NCBI GenBank assembly: GCA_913055625.1
Contig: CAJXJW010000007.1
Span: 1 to 64,000 of the forward strand
DNA: 64,000 nt
Direction: 5' to 3'
From: an uncultured Pseudomonadota bacterium
GTDB taxonomy: Bacteria > Pseudomonadota > Gammaproteobacteria > Steroidobacterales > Woeseiaceae
Position numbers and translations under genes: made by a program. How positions within the stretch are numbered: the stretch's first letter is position 1; every line of letters starts with the position of its first letter. The notes beneath the pieces were generated by a model. That model made no database searches, had not been told where the DNA came from, and worked only from the letters and a program-made list of their open reading frames with translations. This document shows, piece by piece, positions 28,881-38,252 of this stretch.

Positions 28881-29987
28881 GTGACGACCGGCGCCGCAAA
28901 GACGAACCTGCTCGGCCTCCCCCAGGGGCGGCTGGAGGCGTTCTTTGCGGCGCTCGGTGAGAAGCCGTTCCGGGCGCGCCAGGTCATGCAGTGGACGCAC
29001 CAGCGCGGCGTCACCGATTTTGACGCGATGACCGACCTCTCGCGCAAACTGCGCGAGCAGCTCGCGGAAACGGCGGCGGTCGTCGTGCCGACGCCGTCAT
29101 TGCGGCAGGATTCGGCGGACGGCACCGTGAAGTGGCTGTTCCCCAGCGGGTCGGGGCAGGCGGTCGAGACCGTCTTCATCCCGGAGTCCGCGCGAGGGAC
29201 ACTGTGCATCTCGTCGCAGGTAGGTTGCGCGCTCGATTGCGCGTTCTGTGCGACCGGTGCGCAGGGCTTCAATCGCAATCTCTCGGCCGACGAGATCGTG
29301 GGCCAGGTTTGGCACGCGATGCAGCACCTGCCGCGACGCCCGAACGGCGAGCCGGCGGTGACGAACATCGTGTTCATGGGGATGGGCGAGCCGCTCGCCA
29401 ATTACCGCAACGTGCTGGCCGCCGCCGAGCTGCTGATTTCGGATTTCGCGTACGGCTTGTCGCGTCGCCGCGTCACGGTCAGTACGTCGGGCATCGTGCC
29501 GCACATCGACCGGCTGGGGGACGACTGCAACGTGTCGCTCGCCGTGTCCCTGCATGCGCCGAACGATGCGCTGCGCGACCGGCTCGTGCCGATCAACAGG
29601 ATGCACCCGATCCGCGAGCTGCTCGAGGCCTGCTGGCGCTATGCGGCGAAGCACTCGAACCGCTTCATTACGTTCGAGTACGTCATGCTGCGCGACGTCA
29701 ACGACTCGGCCGCGCATGCCGACGAGCTGTTCCGCCTGCTCGACGGAAAGCCGGCGAAAGTGAACCTGATACCCTTCAATCCGTTCCCGGGCAACGACTT
29801 CGAGCGGTCATCCGCGGATACGATTCGCGCATTCCAGGAACGCCTGCGGCGACGCGGACTCGTCGTGACGACGCGGAAGACACGCGGCGACGACATTGAC
29901 GCCGCGTGCGGACAGCTTGCGGGCAAGGTTACCGACCGCGTGCGCTCACGACTCGGCGAGCGCGGTGCCCGCACCGCGGTAGCCTGA
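28881..29987 (+). CDS. rlmN: Dual-specificity 23S rRNA A2503 / tRNA A37 C2-methyltransferase RlmN
   Basis: A radical-SAM enzyme. The 4Fe-4S cysteines are C116, C120 and C123 ([12 protein letters not shown]); the mechanistic cysteine near the C-terminus is C343 (DIDAACGQL). Other landmarks: [40 protein letters not shown] and VSLHAPND. 368 aa from GTG 28881, which has GAGGTCC upstream; the frame is open further 5' but only inside ndk. Confidence 0.97.
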   Translation: MTTGAAKTNLLGLPQGRLEAFFAALGEKPFRARQVMQWTHQRGVTDFDAMTDLSRKLREQLAETAAVVVPTPSLRQDSADGTVKWLFPSGSGQAVETVFIPESARGTLCISSQVGCALDCAFCATGAQGFNRNLSADEIVGQVWHAMQHLPRRPNGEPAVTNIVFMGMGEPLANYRNVLAAAELLISDFAYGLSRRRVTVSTSGIVPHIDRLGDDCNVSLAVSLHAPNDALRDRLVPINRMHPIRELLEACWRYAAKHSNRFITFEYVMLRDVNDSAAHADELFRLLDGKPAKVNLIPFNPFPGNDFERSSADTIRAFQERLRRRGLVVTTRKTRGDDIDAACGQLAGKVTDRVRSRLGERGARTAVA

Positions 29988-30027
29988 TGTGATTCACGAA
30001 GACCGACACGATATGGAAGAAGCGCGT

Positions 30028-30786
30028 ATGAAGACCTTCGGGAGAATGTTGATCGCTGTTCTTGCCGTGTTGCAACTCGGCGCCTGCGTCTCGACGACCA
30101 GCGGTACGGCGCCGCCGGAAGCCAACAACGCAGATGCGGCGACGGCGAATTTCCAGCTCGGCGTGCGCTACTTCCAGGCCGGCAACTACGAGCTAGCACG
30201 GAAGAGTCTCGAGCGCTCCATTGACCTGGACCCGAAGCGGGCGGTCGTCTGGTCCACGCTCGGCGCCACCTACGAAATGCTCGAAAACCCGCGACTCGCC
30301 GAAGAGGCGCACGACAAGGCGATCAAGCTCGCGCCGCGAAACTTCGACGTGCAGAACGCGTATGCCGTGTTCCTGTGCCGCCAGCGGCGCTACGAGGACG
30401 CCGAGGTGCAGCTCGATCGCTCCATCAAGGCCGCGACGAACGACAACCCGCAGGTCATGATGACCAATGCCGGCGTCTGCATGATGCAGAAGCCGGACTA
30501 CGAGCGCGCCGAGGCGTACTTCCGCGATGCGCTCTCGCGACGGCCGGATCATCCCGAGGCGCTGCTGCAGATGGCGATACTGAAGCACGCTACCGGCGAC
30601 GACTTCAGCGCGAGGGCGTTCCTGCAGCGTTATCGTGCCGGCAACAAGGAAACCTCGGGCGTGCTGTACCTCTGCACGCTGATCGAGGCGAAACTCGGTG
30701 ACGATCGTGCACGCGAAGAGTGCGCCACCCGGCTGCAACGGGATTTCCCGAATTCACCGGAAGCACGACGGCTGAAGGGCACCTAG
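30028..30786 (+). CDS. pilW: Type IV pilus biogenesis/stability lipoprotein PilW (PilF)
   Basis: An outer-membrane lipoprotein that assists PilQ secretin assembly in type IV pilus systems. Signal peptide with lipobox LGAC, C20 lipidated. Six TPR-like helix pairs fill residues 40-245 (ATANFQLGVRYFQAGNYELARKSLERSIDLDP and following). ATG 30028 is chosen because GGAAGAAG precedes it. 252 aa. Location between rlmN and rodZ is the conserved place of pilW. No other pilus genes are in the window. Confidence 0.92.
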   Translation: MKTFGRMLIAVLAVLQLGACVSTTSGTAPPEANNADAATANFQLGVRYFQAGNYELARKSLERSIDLDPKRAVVWSTLGATYEMLENPRLAEEAHDKAIKLAPRNFDVQNAYAVFLCRQRRYEDAEVQLDRSIKAATNDNPQVMMTNAGVCMMQKPDYERAEAYFRDALSRRPDHPEALLQMAILKHATGDDFSARAFLQRYRAGNKETSGVLYLCTLIEAKLGDDRAREECATRLQRDFPNSPEARRLKGT

Positions 30787-30790
30787 GGCG

Positions 30791-31666
30791 ATGACCGAGG
30801 AAACGTCGGACAATTCGGCAACGGAGCCCGCCGAGGCCGACAGCGGGCCACGTGCCGGCGAACGTCTCGCCGCGGCGCGGCGCGAAAAACAGATCAGTGT
30901 CGTCGAGATCTCGAAGGAGCTGCACCTCGACGAGCACAAGGTTCGAGCGCTCGAACGCAACGAGTTCGACGCGGTGGGCGCCCCGGTTTTCGCAAAGGGC
31001 TACCTGCGCAAGTACGCGCAGCTCGTCGGCGTGCCGGTCGAGGATGTCCTTCTCGACTACTACACCCTGCAACCTGCCGAGGACATGCCGCCGGTCGTGG
31101 GGCCCGTGCGCCGGCCGGTGCGCGAGTTGCACCCGGGCCGCTGGCTGCTGTTGCTGCTGGTCCTCGCCGTGATCGGATCGGCCTACTGGTGGTTCTTCGT
31201 GCGCGAGCCTTCCTCGCCGGTGCCGGCGCGGGACGCCAGCCGCCCGACGTTGCCGGATGCGCCGCCGGAGCGCGTCGAGCCCGAGCCCTCGGAGTCACTC
31301 TCGCCACCCATCGCTGAGCCGGATCCCGCGGCTGAGGCGTCCGCCACGCCCGATGCGGCAAGCCGGTCGCCGGAACCGGCTGTCACGGCGCCGGCCACGC
31401 GCGCCGACATGGCGCCCGGCGACGTACAGGTGTCCATCGCGTACGACGGCGACTGCTGGACCGAGATCACCGATGCCGGCGGCGAGCGGCTGTTCTTCGG
31501 CCTCGGCGCCGAGGGGCGAACGGTCTCGGTGAGCGGCGCGGCCCCGCTGTCGGTCCTGTTCGGCAACGCCGACAACGTGCGCCTTCGCGTGGACGGCGCC
31601 GACTACCCGATCCCGGCCACGAGCCGCCGCGGTCGTACCGCCCGGTTCTCCATCCAGGCGCCCTGA
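30791..31666 (+). CDS. rodZ: Cytoskeleton protein RodZ
   Basis: Links MreB filaments to the elongation machinery. Cytosolic HTH_25 domain at about residues 21-90 (GERLAAARREKQISVVEISKELHLDEHKVRALERNEFDAV), juxtamembrane basic stretch, transmembrane helix at 117-137, a Pro/Glu/Ala-rich periplasmic linker (140-210) and a C-terminal beta domain (DUF4115; VSIAYDGDCWTEITDAGGERLFF). 291 aa, near the usual 330. It starts 4 nt after pilW. ispG, which lies between rodZ and hisS in E. coli, is missing. Confidence 0.95.
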   Translation: MTEETSDNSATEPAEADSGPRAGERLAAARREKQISVVEISKELHLDEHKVRALERNEFDAVGAPVFAKGYLRKYAQLVGVPVEDVLLDYYTLQPAEDMPPVVGPVRRPVRELHPGRWLLLLLVLAVIGSAYWWFFVREPSSPVPARDASRPTLPDAPPERVEPEPSESLSPPIAEPDPAAEASATPDAASRSPEPAVTAPATRADMAPGDVQVSIAYDGDCWTEITDAGGERLFFGLGAEGRTVSVSGAAPLSVLFGNADNVRLRVDGADYPIPATSRRGRTARFSIQAP

Positions 31667-31681
31667 ACCCGGACCCGTCGC

Positions 31682-32938
31682 ATGCAGCCGAAAGCCGTCA
31701 AGGGAATGAACGATGTCCTGCCCGAGGCCGCGGCCACGTGGCAAGTACTGGAATCAGCCGTGCGCGAGATCGCGAAGTCCTACGGCTACGACGAGATTCG
31801 ACTGCCATTGCTCGAACACACCGAGTTGTTCCGGCGCTCGATCGGCGAAGTCACGGACATCGTCGAGAAGGAGATGTACACGTTCGAGGATCGCGGCGGC
31901 GAAAGCCTGACGCTGCGGCCCGAGGCCACAGCCGGCATCGTGCGGGCGGGCATGACGAACGGTCTGCTGCACAACCAGCGACACAAGTTGTGGACGACTG
32001 GCCCGATGTTCCGCCGCGAACGCCCGCAGCGCGGCCGCTACCGCCAGTTTCACCAGTTCGACGTCGAAGCCCTGGGTTACGAGGGGCCGGACGTCGACGC
32101 AGAGCTCATCGTCATGTCGGCACGCATCTGGCAGACGCTCGAGATCGACCGCGTCGCGTTGCAGCTCAATACGCTCGGCTCGCCGGAGGCCCGGGCTGCC
32201 TACCGGGCACGCCTGGTGGACTATTTTTCCGGCGTGAAAAGCGGGCTGGATGAGGATAGTATTCGCCGCCTCGCGCAGAACCCGCTCAGGATTCTCGACA
32301 GCAAGAACCCGGCAATGCAGGAACTCATCGAGGCGGCGCCGGTCATGCTGGATCACCTGGACCCGGAGTCCGCCGAGCATTTCGACGCACTGCGCCGGCT
32401 GCTGGACGCGGCGGGGATCCCGTACACGGTCAACCCGCGGCTCGTTCGCGGGCTCGACTATTACAGCCGGACGGTGTTCGAGTGGGTGACCGACGCGCTC
32501 GGTGCGCAGGGAGCGGTGTGCTCAGGCGGCCGCTATGACGGGCTGGTCGAGAAACTGGGCGGGCGGCCGACGCCGGCGATCGGCTGGGCCATGGGTATCG
32601 AGCGCTTCGTCGAGCTGTACCTCGAGTGCGGCGGCGCGCCGGCGAAACCGACGCCGGCTGCGTACATCGTCGCGGTGGGCGACGGCGCGCTGGCCGCGGC
32701 ATTCGCGGTCGCGGAGGAATTGCGGGACGGGCTGCCGGGCCGCCGCGTCGAGCTGAATCTCGGCGGCGGCAGCTTCAAGTCCCAGATGAAGCGAGCAGAC
32801 AAGAGCGGGGCGGCGTACGCGCTGATCCTCGGTGACGACGAACTGGCCAATGGCACGATCGGGGTGAAACCGCTGCGCAGCACGGAGCACCAGGTCAGCG
32901 TGCCGCGGGAGCGCCTGGTGGCGACCCTGGCCGGCTGA
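31682..32938 (+). CDS. hisS: Histidine-tRNA ligase
   Basis: Class II aminoacyl-tRNA synthetase. KAVKGMNDVLPEAAATW at the start; motif 2 MFRRERPQRGRYRQFHQFDVEALG at about residues 110-133; histidine motifs RGLDYYSRTVFEW and SGGRYDGLVEKLGG; motif 3 AIGWAMGIERF. A C-terminal anticodon-binding domain follows (from about 325). 418 aa is standard. Confidence 0.98.
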   Translation: MQPKAVKGMNDVLPEAAATWQVLESAVREIAKSYGYDEIRLPLLEHTELFRRSIGEVTDIVEKEMYTFEDRGGESLTLRPEATAGIVRAGMTNGLLHNQRHKLWTTGPMFRRERPQRGRYRQFHQFDVEALGYEGPDVDAELIVMSARIWQTLEIDRVALQLNTLGSPEARAAYRARLVDYFSGVKSGLDEDSIRRLAQNPLRILDSKNPAMQELIEAAPVMLDHLDPESAEHFDALRRLLDAAGIPYTVNPRLVRGLDYYSRTVFEWVTDALGAQGAVCSGGRYDGLVEKLGGRPTPAIGWAMGIERFVELYLECGGAPAKPTPAAYIVAVGDGALAAAFAVAEELRDGLPGRRVELNLGGGSFKSQMKRADKSGAAYALILGDDELANGTIGVKPLRSTEHQVSVPRERLVATLAG

Positions 32939-32983
32939 TTTGAACGGGCGGCATCGGCCGCCGGCAATTGAGAAGGCAAAGCA

Positions 32984-33718
32984 GTGACGGAATTATCGGA
33001 AAAGGAACAGATCGAGCAGATTCGGACCTGGTGGTCCGAGTACGGCAACTGGGTGATCGGCGGCGTGATCGTCATGGCGCTCGGCCTGTTCGGCTTCAAC
33101 CACGTGAAGTCGGGCCGCGTCGACGCGCAGTACGCCGCATCGGCCCGGTACAGTGAGCTGACGGACCTGGTCGTCGCCGGCAACGTCGACGAGGCCGAGG
33201 CGCTCACCGGCGAGATCCTGTCGGACTTCGGCAATACGGCGTACGCGGCGCAGGCGCAGCTCGCGCTGGCGCGCCTGTACATGGACAAGAGTCGCGACGA
33301 GGACGCCGCGAACACGCTGCGAGACCTCGCTGCGCGTTCGGGCGACGAGGAGTTTGCGCAAGTCGCGCGGTTGCGCCTTGCGAAGATCCTGCTGTACCAG
33401 GACAAGGCTGAAGAGGCGCTGGACGTACTCGGCGCGGCCGGGAACGACGGCGCGTTCGCGGCACGCTACGACGAGGTCCGCGGCGACGCCTATGTCGCGC
33501 TGGACCGCCTCGACGAGGCCCGCGATGCTTACACGCGCGCTTTGGGCGAGGCAAGCCGCCAGCCGACGATCGACACGCAGTTCGTGCAGCTCAAACTGCT
33601 CGACCTGCCGATCGAGGAGACGGTCGCCGCGGTCGAAGAGGCCGGCCAGCCGGGTGCGGCCGCCGAGGATGCCAGCGACGACGTCGAGCCGGATGCCGGG
33701 GACGAGGCGGTCGAGTGA
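32984..33718 (+). CDS. YfgM-family TPR protein
   Basis: A membrane-anchored periplasmic protein; in E. coli YfgM associates with PpiD and the SecYEG translocon. Cytosolic N-terminus SEKEQIEQIRTWWSEYGNWVI, a single helix at about 22-40, then TPR repeats (about 50-210) and an acidic tail. GTG start after AAGGC. Its TGA overlaps the GTG of bamB. The order hisS-yfgM-bamB-der matches E. coli. Confidence 0.93.
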   Translation: MTELSEKEQIEQIRTWWSEYGNWVIGGVIVMALGLFGFNHVKSGRVDAQYAASARYSELTDLVVAGNVDEAEALTGEILSDFGNTAYAAQAQLALARLYMDKSRDEDAANTLRDLAARSGDEEFAQVARLRLAKILLYQDKAEEALDVLGAAGNDGAFAARYDEVRGDAYVALDRLDEARDAYTRALGEASRQPTIDTQFVQLKLLDLPIEETVAAVEEAGQPGAAAEDASDDVEPDAGDEAVE

Positions 33719-34917
33719 GCATGCGCGCGGCACGCTGGCTGGTCGTGGCCTCGGCGCTCTCGTTGGGCGCCTGCGGCCTGTTCGGCGGCGACGACGAGGA
33801 GCTGGAGCCGGCCGAACTCGTCGACATCAAGCCGAAAATCAAGGTACGCCGGGCCTGGGACGCTAACCTGGGCGGCGGCGCCGAGTTCCTTCGGCTGGCG
33901 TTACGCCCGGCCGGTGACGGCAACCGGATCTACGCGGCCAGCGCCGACGGCGACGTATCGGCCTTCGATGCGAACACCGGCAAGCGTGCCTGGCGCACGA
34001 AGTTGGACCTCGCACTCACGGCCGGGCCCGGCGTCGGGCAGGATCTCGTGGTGGTCGCCGCCGCGGACGGCTACGTGATCGCGCTGTCGGCGGAGACCGG
34101 CGAGGAGCAGTGGCGGGTCGATATCAAGGCGGAATCGCTCTCGACGCCGGCGGTTGCCGCGAATGCCGTCGTCATCCAGACCGTGGACAATCGTCTGCGC
34201 GGGCTTCGGCCGTTCGACGGGCGCGAAGTCTGGACCGTGAACCAGACGATGCCGGCGCTGACCGTGCGCGGGACGGCGAGCCCGATCATCGTCGGCGCGA
34301 ACGTTGTCGCCGGCTTCGACAACGGACACGTGCTGTCCGTCGATCTCTCTACCGGCGACACGCAATGGGACGCAATGCTCGCGATTCCCACGGGACGCTC
34401 GGACCTCGAGCGCCTGTCGGATGTCGACGGCCTGCTCACGAGCGTGGGCCAGGATATCTATGCCTCGGGCTACCAGGGCAGGCTCGCGTCCATCGCCGCC
34501 GAGTCGGGCCAGATCTTGTGGGGCCTCGAGATTTCGAGCCTGGAAGGCCTGTCCGCGGACTGGTCGAGCGTCTACACGGTGACCGACGACGGCGTCGTGA
34601 TGGCGCTGTCGCGCCGGACCGGTGCGGAGTCCTGGCGGTCGGAGATCCTGCTGCGGCGCGAACCCACGCTCGCGATGCCGTACCGAACCACGGTGGTTAC
34701 CGGCGATTTCGAAGGCTACCTGCATTTCTTCAACAACCTGGACGGCAGCTATGTCGCGCGTGTCCGGGCCGGCGGCGAGGCCATCAGCAGCCCGCCGATC
34801 ACGATCGGCGACCTGCTCTACGTGCAGACCGACGCCGGCAAGCTGCAAGCCTATCGTATCGACGATCCCGAGCGCCCCGAGCGCGCGCCGGACATCGCCG
34901 ACGACGCGGGCGGCTGA
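33715..34917 (+). CDS. bamB: Outer membrane assembly lipoprotein BamB
   Basis: A beta-propeller subunit of the BAM complex that inserts outer-membrane proteins. Lipoprotein signal ends in LGAC. Residues 45-390 carry repeated PQQ-type blades ([66 protein letters not shown]). 400 aa from GTG 33715, or 398 from ATG 33721; the GTG overlaps the yfgM stop. Confidence 0.96.
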   Translation: MSMRAARWLVVASALSLGACGLFGGDDEELEPAELVDIKPKIKVRRAWDANLGGGAEFLRLALRPAGDGNRIYAASADGDVSAFDANTGKRAWRTKLDLALTAGPGVGQDLVVVAAADGYVIALSAETGEEQWRVDIKAESLSTPAVAANAVVIQTVDNRLRGLRPFDGREVWTVNQTMPALTVRGTASPIIVGANVVAGFDNGHVLSVDLSTGDTQWDAMLAIPTGRSDLERLSDVDGLLTSVGQDIYASGYQGRLASIAAESGQILWGLEISSLEGLSADWSSVYTVTDDGVVMALSRRTGAESWRSEILLRREPTLAMPYRTTVVTGDFEGYLHFFNNLDGSYVARVRAGGEAISSPPITIGDLLYVQTDAGKLQAYRIDDPERPERAPDIADDAGG

Positions 34918-34939
34918 CCGCGACGCTGTCCAGGATGCC

Positions 34940-36331
34940 ATGCTTCCCGTCGTCGCGCTGATCGGCCGCCCGAACGTCGGCAAGTCGACGTTGTTCAACC
35001 GGCTGACGAAGTCGCGCGACGCCATCGTCGCGGATTTCCCCGGCCTCACGCGCGATCGCCAATACGGTTTCGGCAAGCTCGGCCCCGTGCCGTACCTCGT
35101 GATCGATACTGGCGGCGTTGCGGGCGGCGAGCAGGGCATCGACGAGGTCATGGTCGAACAGACGGTCCGGGCGCTGGGCGAGGCGGACGTCGCCATCGTG
35201 CTCGTGGACGGTCGCGAGGGCGTGACCGGCGCGGACCAGCATGTCGCGGAACTCGTGCGCCGGCATGCGCCGGCGACATGGCTCGCCGTGAACAAGAGCG
35301 AGGGCCTGGACAGCGACATCGTCGCCAGCGAGTTCCACGCCCTGGGACTCGGCGACCCCGTCGCGATCTCCGCCGCGCACGGCGACCGCATCGCGGCGCT
35401 GATGGACTCAGTGCTCGAACCCTACGTCGGGCAGGTGACGGACGACGACGGGGATGACGACGATGACGCGCTGAAGATCGCGATCGTGGGCCGGCCGAAC
35501 GTCGGCAAGTCGACGCTGGCGAACCGGCTGCTCGGCGAGGACCGGCTCGTCGTGTACGACCAGCCCGGCACGACGCGGGACAGCGTGTCCGTAGCGTTCG
35601 AACGCAACGGGCGCGACTACGTCCTGATCGACACCGCCGGTATCCGTCGGCGATCTCGCGTCCACGAGGCCGTCGAGAAATTCAGCATCATCAAGGCGCT
35701 GCAGGCGATCGAGCAGGCGCAGGTCGTGGTGGCCGTCCTGGACGCGCGCGAAGGGGTGACGGAGCAGGACGTGAGCCTGCTCGGCCTGATACTGCAACGC
35801 GGCCGCGCGCTCGTCGTCGTGACGAACAAGTGGGACGGACTCGATCCGGAGACGCGCAAGCACGTACGCGACGAACTCGAGCGCCGGCTGCCGTTTCTCG
35901 ATTTCGCCGAGCGCATTACGATCTCGGCCCTGCACGGCACGGCTGTCGGTGACCTGCTGCCCGCCGTGCACCGTGCCTACGAGGCGGCGAACCGCGATAT
36001 GTCGACGAACGAACTGACGCGGGAACTCGAGGCCGCGGTGACCGCACATCCGCCGCCGCTGGTGCGCGGCCGGCGCATCAAGCTGCGCTATGCCCACCAG
36101 GGCGGCCGCAATCCGCCGGTCATCGTGATTCACGGCAACCAGACGGATAGACTGCCGGAAGCCTACCGACGCTACCTCGTGAACCGCTTTCGCAAGGCGT
36201 TCAAGTTGCGGGGCACGCCGGTACGGCTGAGTTTCAAGAACAGCGACAACCCCTTCAAGGGTCGCCGCAACAAGCTCACGCCGCGGCAGCAGCAAAAGCG
36301 CCGGCGGTTGATGAAACACGTCAAGAAATAG
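34940..36331 (+). CDS. der: GTPase Der (EngA), 50S ribosome assembly
   Basis: The double-GTPase ribosome biogenesis factor. First G domain: [14 protein letters not shown] (about 8-21), [20 protein letters not shown]. An acidic linker (DDDGDDDDD) leads to the second G domain: [38 protein letters not shown]-like C-terminal domain ends in a basic tail ([15 protein letters not shown]). 463 aa from ATG 34940 with AGGA upstream; the longer frame runs through bamB. Confidence 0.97.
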   Translation: MLPVVALIGRPNVGKSTLFNRLTKSRDAIVADFPGLTRDRQYGFGKLGPVPYLVIDTGGVAGGEQGIDEVMVEQTVRALGEADVAIVLVDGREGVTGADQHVAELVRRHAPATWLAVNKSEGLDSDIVASEFHALGLGDPVAISAAHGDRIAALMDSVLEPYVGQVTDDDGDDDDDALKIAIVGRPNVGKSTLANRLLGEDRLVVYDQPGTTRDSVSVAFERNGRDYVLIDTAGIRRRSRVHEAVEKFSIIKALQAIEQAQVVVAVLDAREGVTEQDVSLLGLILQRGRALVVVTNKWDGLDPETRKHVRDELERRLPFLDFAERITISALHGTAVGDLLPAVHRAYEAANRDMSTNELTRELEAAVTAHPPPLVRGRRIKLRYAHQGGRNPPVIVIHGNQTDRLPEAYRRYLVNRFRKAFKLRGTPVRLSFKNSDNPFKGRRNKLTPRQQQKRRRLMKHVKK

Positions 36332-36343
36332 AGGGCAGCGCGC

Positions 36344-37447
36344 ATGGGTGCCGCAACGAAAACGGTGACGCTGGACGGGCAGTTCCGCATGCACCGCGGT
36401 GGGGAGCTCGAATCGCCCACGCTGGCGTACGAGACCTGGGGCGCACTGAACGCGCGGCGCAGCAATGCAATCCTGATCTTTTCCGGGCTGTCGCCGTCCG
36501 CGCACGCCTCGTCGTCCAAGGCCGACCCGTCACCCGGCTGGTGGGAGGAGATGATCGGCTCGGGCCTGCCGCTCGACACGGACCGCTTCTTCATCATCTG
36601 CGTGAACTCGCTCGGGAGCTGCTTCGGCTCGACCGGTCCCGCGTCCGTGGATCCGGCCACCGGGGAATGCTATCGCCTGGACTTTCCGGTGCTGACGCTC
36701 GAAGACGTGGCCGAAGCTGCGAACGGCGTGGTGCGACATCTCGGCATCGAGCGGCTGCACGCCGTCGTCGGCTGCTCGATGGGGGGCATGAGCGGGCTCG
36801 CGTACTGCGTGCGCCACCCCGACGAAGTGCGCGCGTTCGTGTCGATATCGTCGGCCGCCCGGGCGGAGCCGTTTTCCATCGCCGTGCGGTCCCTGCAGCG
36901 CGAGATGATCCGCTCCGACCCGAAGTGGAACAGTGGAAATTACGACCGGGACGACGGACCTATCGTGGGCCAGCGACTCGCGCGCAAGCTCGGCATGATT
37001 ACGTACCGGTCCGCGGAGGAGTGGCGTGGCCGCTTCGGCCGCGAACGGTCGACGGACGGCCTGGGCAGCGGCCAGTTCAAAATCGAGTTTGCCGTGGAGT
37101 CCTACCTGGAGAACGTGGCCCAGAAATTCACCGGTGGCTTCGACCCGAACTGCTACCTGTACCTGTCGCACGCGTCCGACCTGTTCGACCTGGCCGAGTA
37201 CGGCGGCTCACTGGCGTCCGGTTTCAAGCGCACGAAGCTCGAGCAGGTGCTGGTGATCGGCGTGCGTACCGACTTGCTGTTCCCGGTTCACCAGCAGCAG
37301 GAACTGGCGGACGGTTTCAAGGCGGTATGCAAGGACACCACGTTCGTGCGGCTCGACTGCGTCCGCGGCCACGATTCCTTCCTGGTCGACATGGATGCAT
37401 TTCGCCCGGTGTTGTGCGAATTCTTCGATTCCTGCGGTTGCGACTGA
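36344..37447 (+). CDS. metX: MetX-family homoserine/serine O-acyltransferase
   Basis: An alpha/beta-hydrolase-fold acyltransferase that activates homoserine (or serine) with acetyl- or succinyl-CoA for sulfur amino acid synthesis. The triad is S145 (GCSMGGM), D310 (VRTDLLFP) and H343 (RGHDSF). SCFGSTGPAS at 92-101 is the family oxyanion/substrate loop. The nucleophile elbow reads GCSMGG where most MetX proteins have GGSMGG. Family members differ in acyl donor and acceptor, including serine O-succinyltransferases in Xanthomonas relatives, so exact specificity is uncertain. 367 aa; converges on the M23 peptidase with a 7-nt gap. Confidence 0.85.
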   Translation: MGAATKTVTLDGQFRMHRGGELESPTLAYETWGALNARRSNAILIFSGLSPSAHASSSKADPSPGWWEEMIGSGLPLDTDRFFIICVNSLGSCFGSTGPASVDPATGECYRLDFPVLTLEDVAEAANGVVRHLGIERLHAVVGCSMGGMSGLAYCVRHPDEVRAFVSISSAARAEPFSIAVRSLQREMIRSDPKWNSGNYDRDDGPIVGQRLARKLGMITYRSAEEWRGRFGRERSTDGLGSGQFKIEFAVESYLENVAQKFTGGFDPNCYLYLSHASDLFDLAEYGGSLASGFKRTKLEQVLVIGVRTDLLFPVHQQQELADGFKAVCKDTTFVRLDCVRGHDSFLVDMDAFRPVLCEFFDSCGCD

Positions 37448-37454
37448 GCGACGC

Positions 37455-38252
37455 CTACTCCGCGCCGTCGAGCAGCAGCGCGGGGTCGACGGCCGTTCCA
37501 TTCAGGTAGACGCCAAAGTGCAGGTGCGGTCCGGTGACGCGGCCGGTACTGCCGACGTCGCCGAGCGTGTCACCGCCTAGCACTTCATCGCCTTCGGCCA
37601 CGCCGATGCGGCTCAGGTGGCAGTACAGCGTCACGAGTCCCCGGCCATGGTCCACGATGACCGTGTTGCCGTTGAAGAAATAATCGCCCGTGGCGACGAC
37701 GATGCCGGCCCGCGGTGCGAGTATCGGCGTGCCTTCGCCCGCCGCGATGTCCATACCCTTGTGCGGTGAGCGGGCCTCCCCGTTGAAAAAGCGCCGCAGG
37801 CCGAAGCTCGAGCTGCGCCGGCCCTCGACCGGCGCCGTCAGCGTCACGCCGTCGACCGGCGCGTCGCGATAGTGATTCAGCGCGGCGTCGATGATCTTGC
37901 GTTCGCGGCCGATACGCTCGAGCTGCGCGGCGTCCGGATTGACGTGGCTCGGGTTGCTCACGGTGAGATGCTGCTCCTGGTAGCCGTAGCGTCCGACGGT
38001 CACCGCGCGTTCGTCGCCCCCGATGCTGACGGTGACGACGCCTTCCGCGGTCTCGAGCGGGATGCCGACTGCCGCCGTCCAGCGATCCCCGTCGCGGTAG
38101 ACGTAGGCCGGTTTGCCCTGGAAGCGCACCGATGGCATTTCCGCGGAAACGGGTCCCGCATCCACGAACACGATGCCGCCGGGGCGGACCGTGTCGTCGG
38201 CGGAGACGGCCACGGGCAGCAGCAGCGCGAGCAGGCACAGGCGGCCAATCAT
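37455..38252 (-). CDS. Secreted M23-family metallopeptidase
   Basis: Probably a periplasmic peptidoglycan endopeptidase. Signal peptide (about 1-18), a beta-rich region (25-100), then a LytM domain from about 140: H164 and D168 (SPHKGMDIA) with H243 and H245 (GPHLHFGVY) provide the zinc site, so the domain looks catalytic, unlike EnvC/NlpD. 265 aa. Its ATG overlaps the xseA stop by 4 nt. Confidence 0.9.
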   Translation of the reverse strand: MIGRLCLLALLLPVAVSADDTVRPGGIVFVDAGPVSAEMPSVRFQGKPAYVYRDGDRWTAAVGIPLETAEGVVTVSIGGDERAVTVGRYGYQEQHLTVSNPSHVNPDAAQLERIGRERKIIDAALNHYRDAPVDGVTLTAPVEGRRSSSFGLRRFFNGEARSPHKGMDIAAGEGTPILAPRAGIVVATGDYFFNGNTVIVDHGRGLVTLYCHLSRIGVAEGDEVLGGDTLGDVGSTGRVTGPHLHFGVYLNGTAVDPALLLDGAE

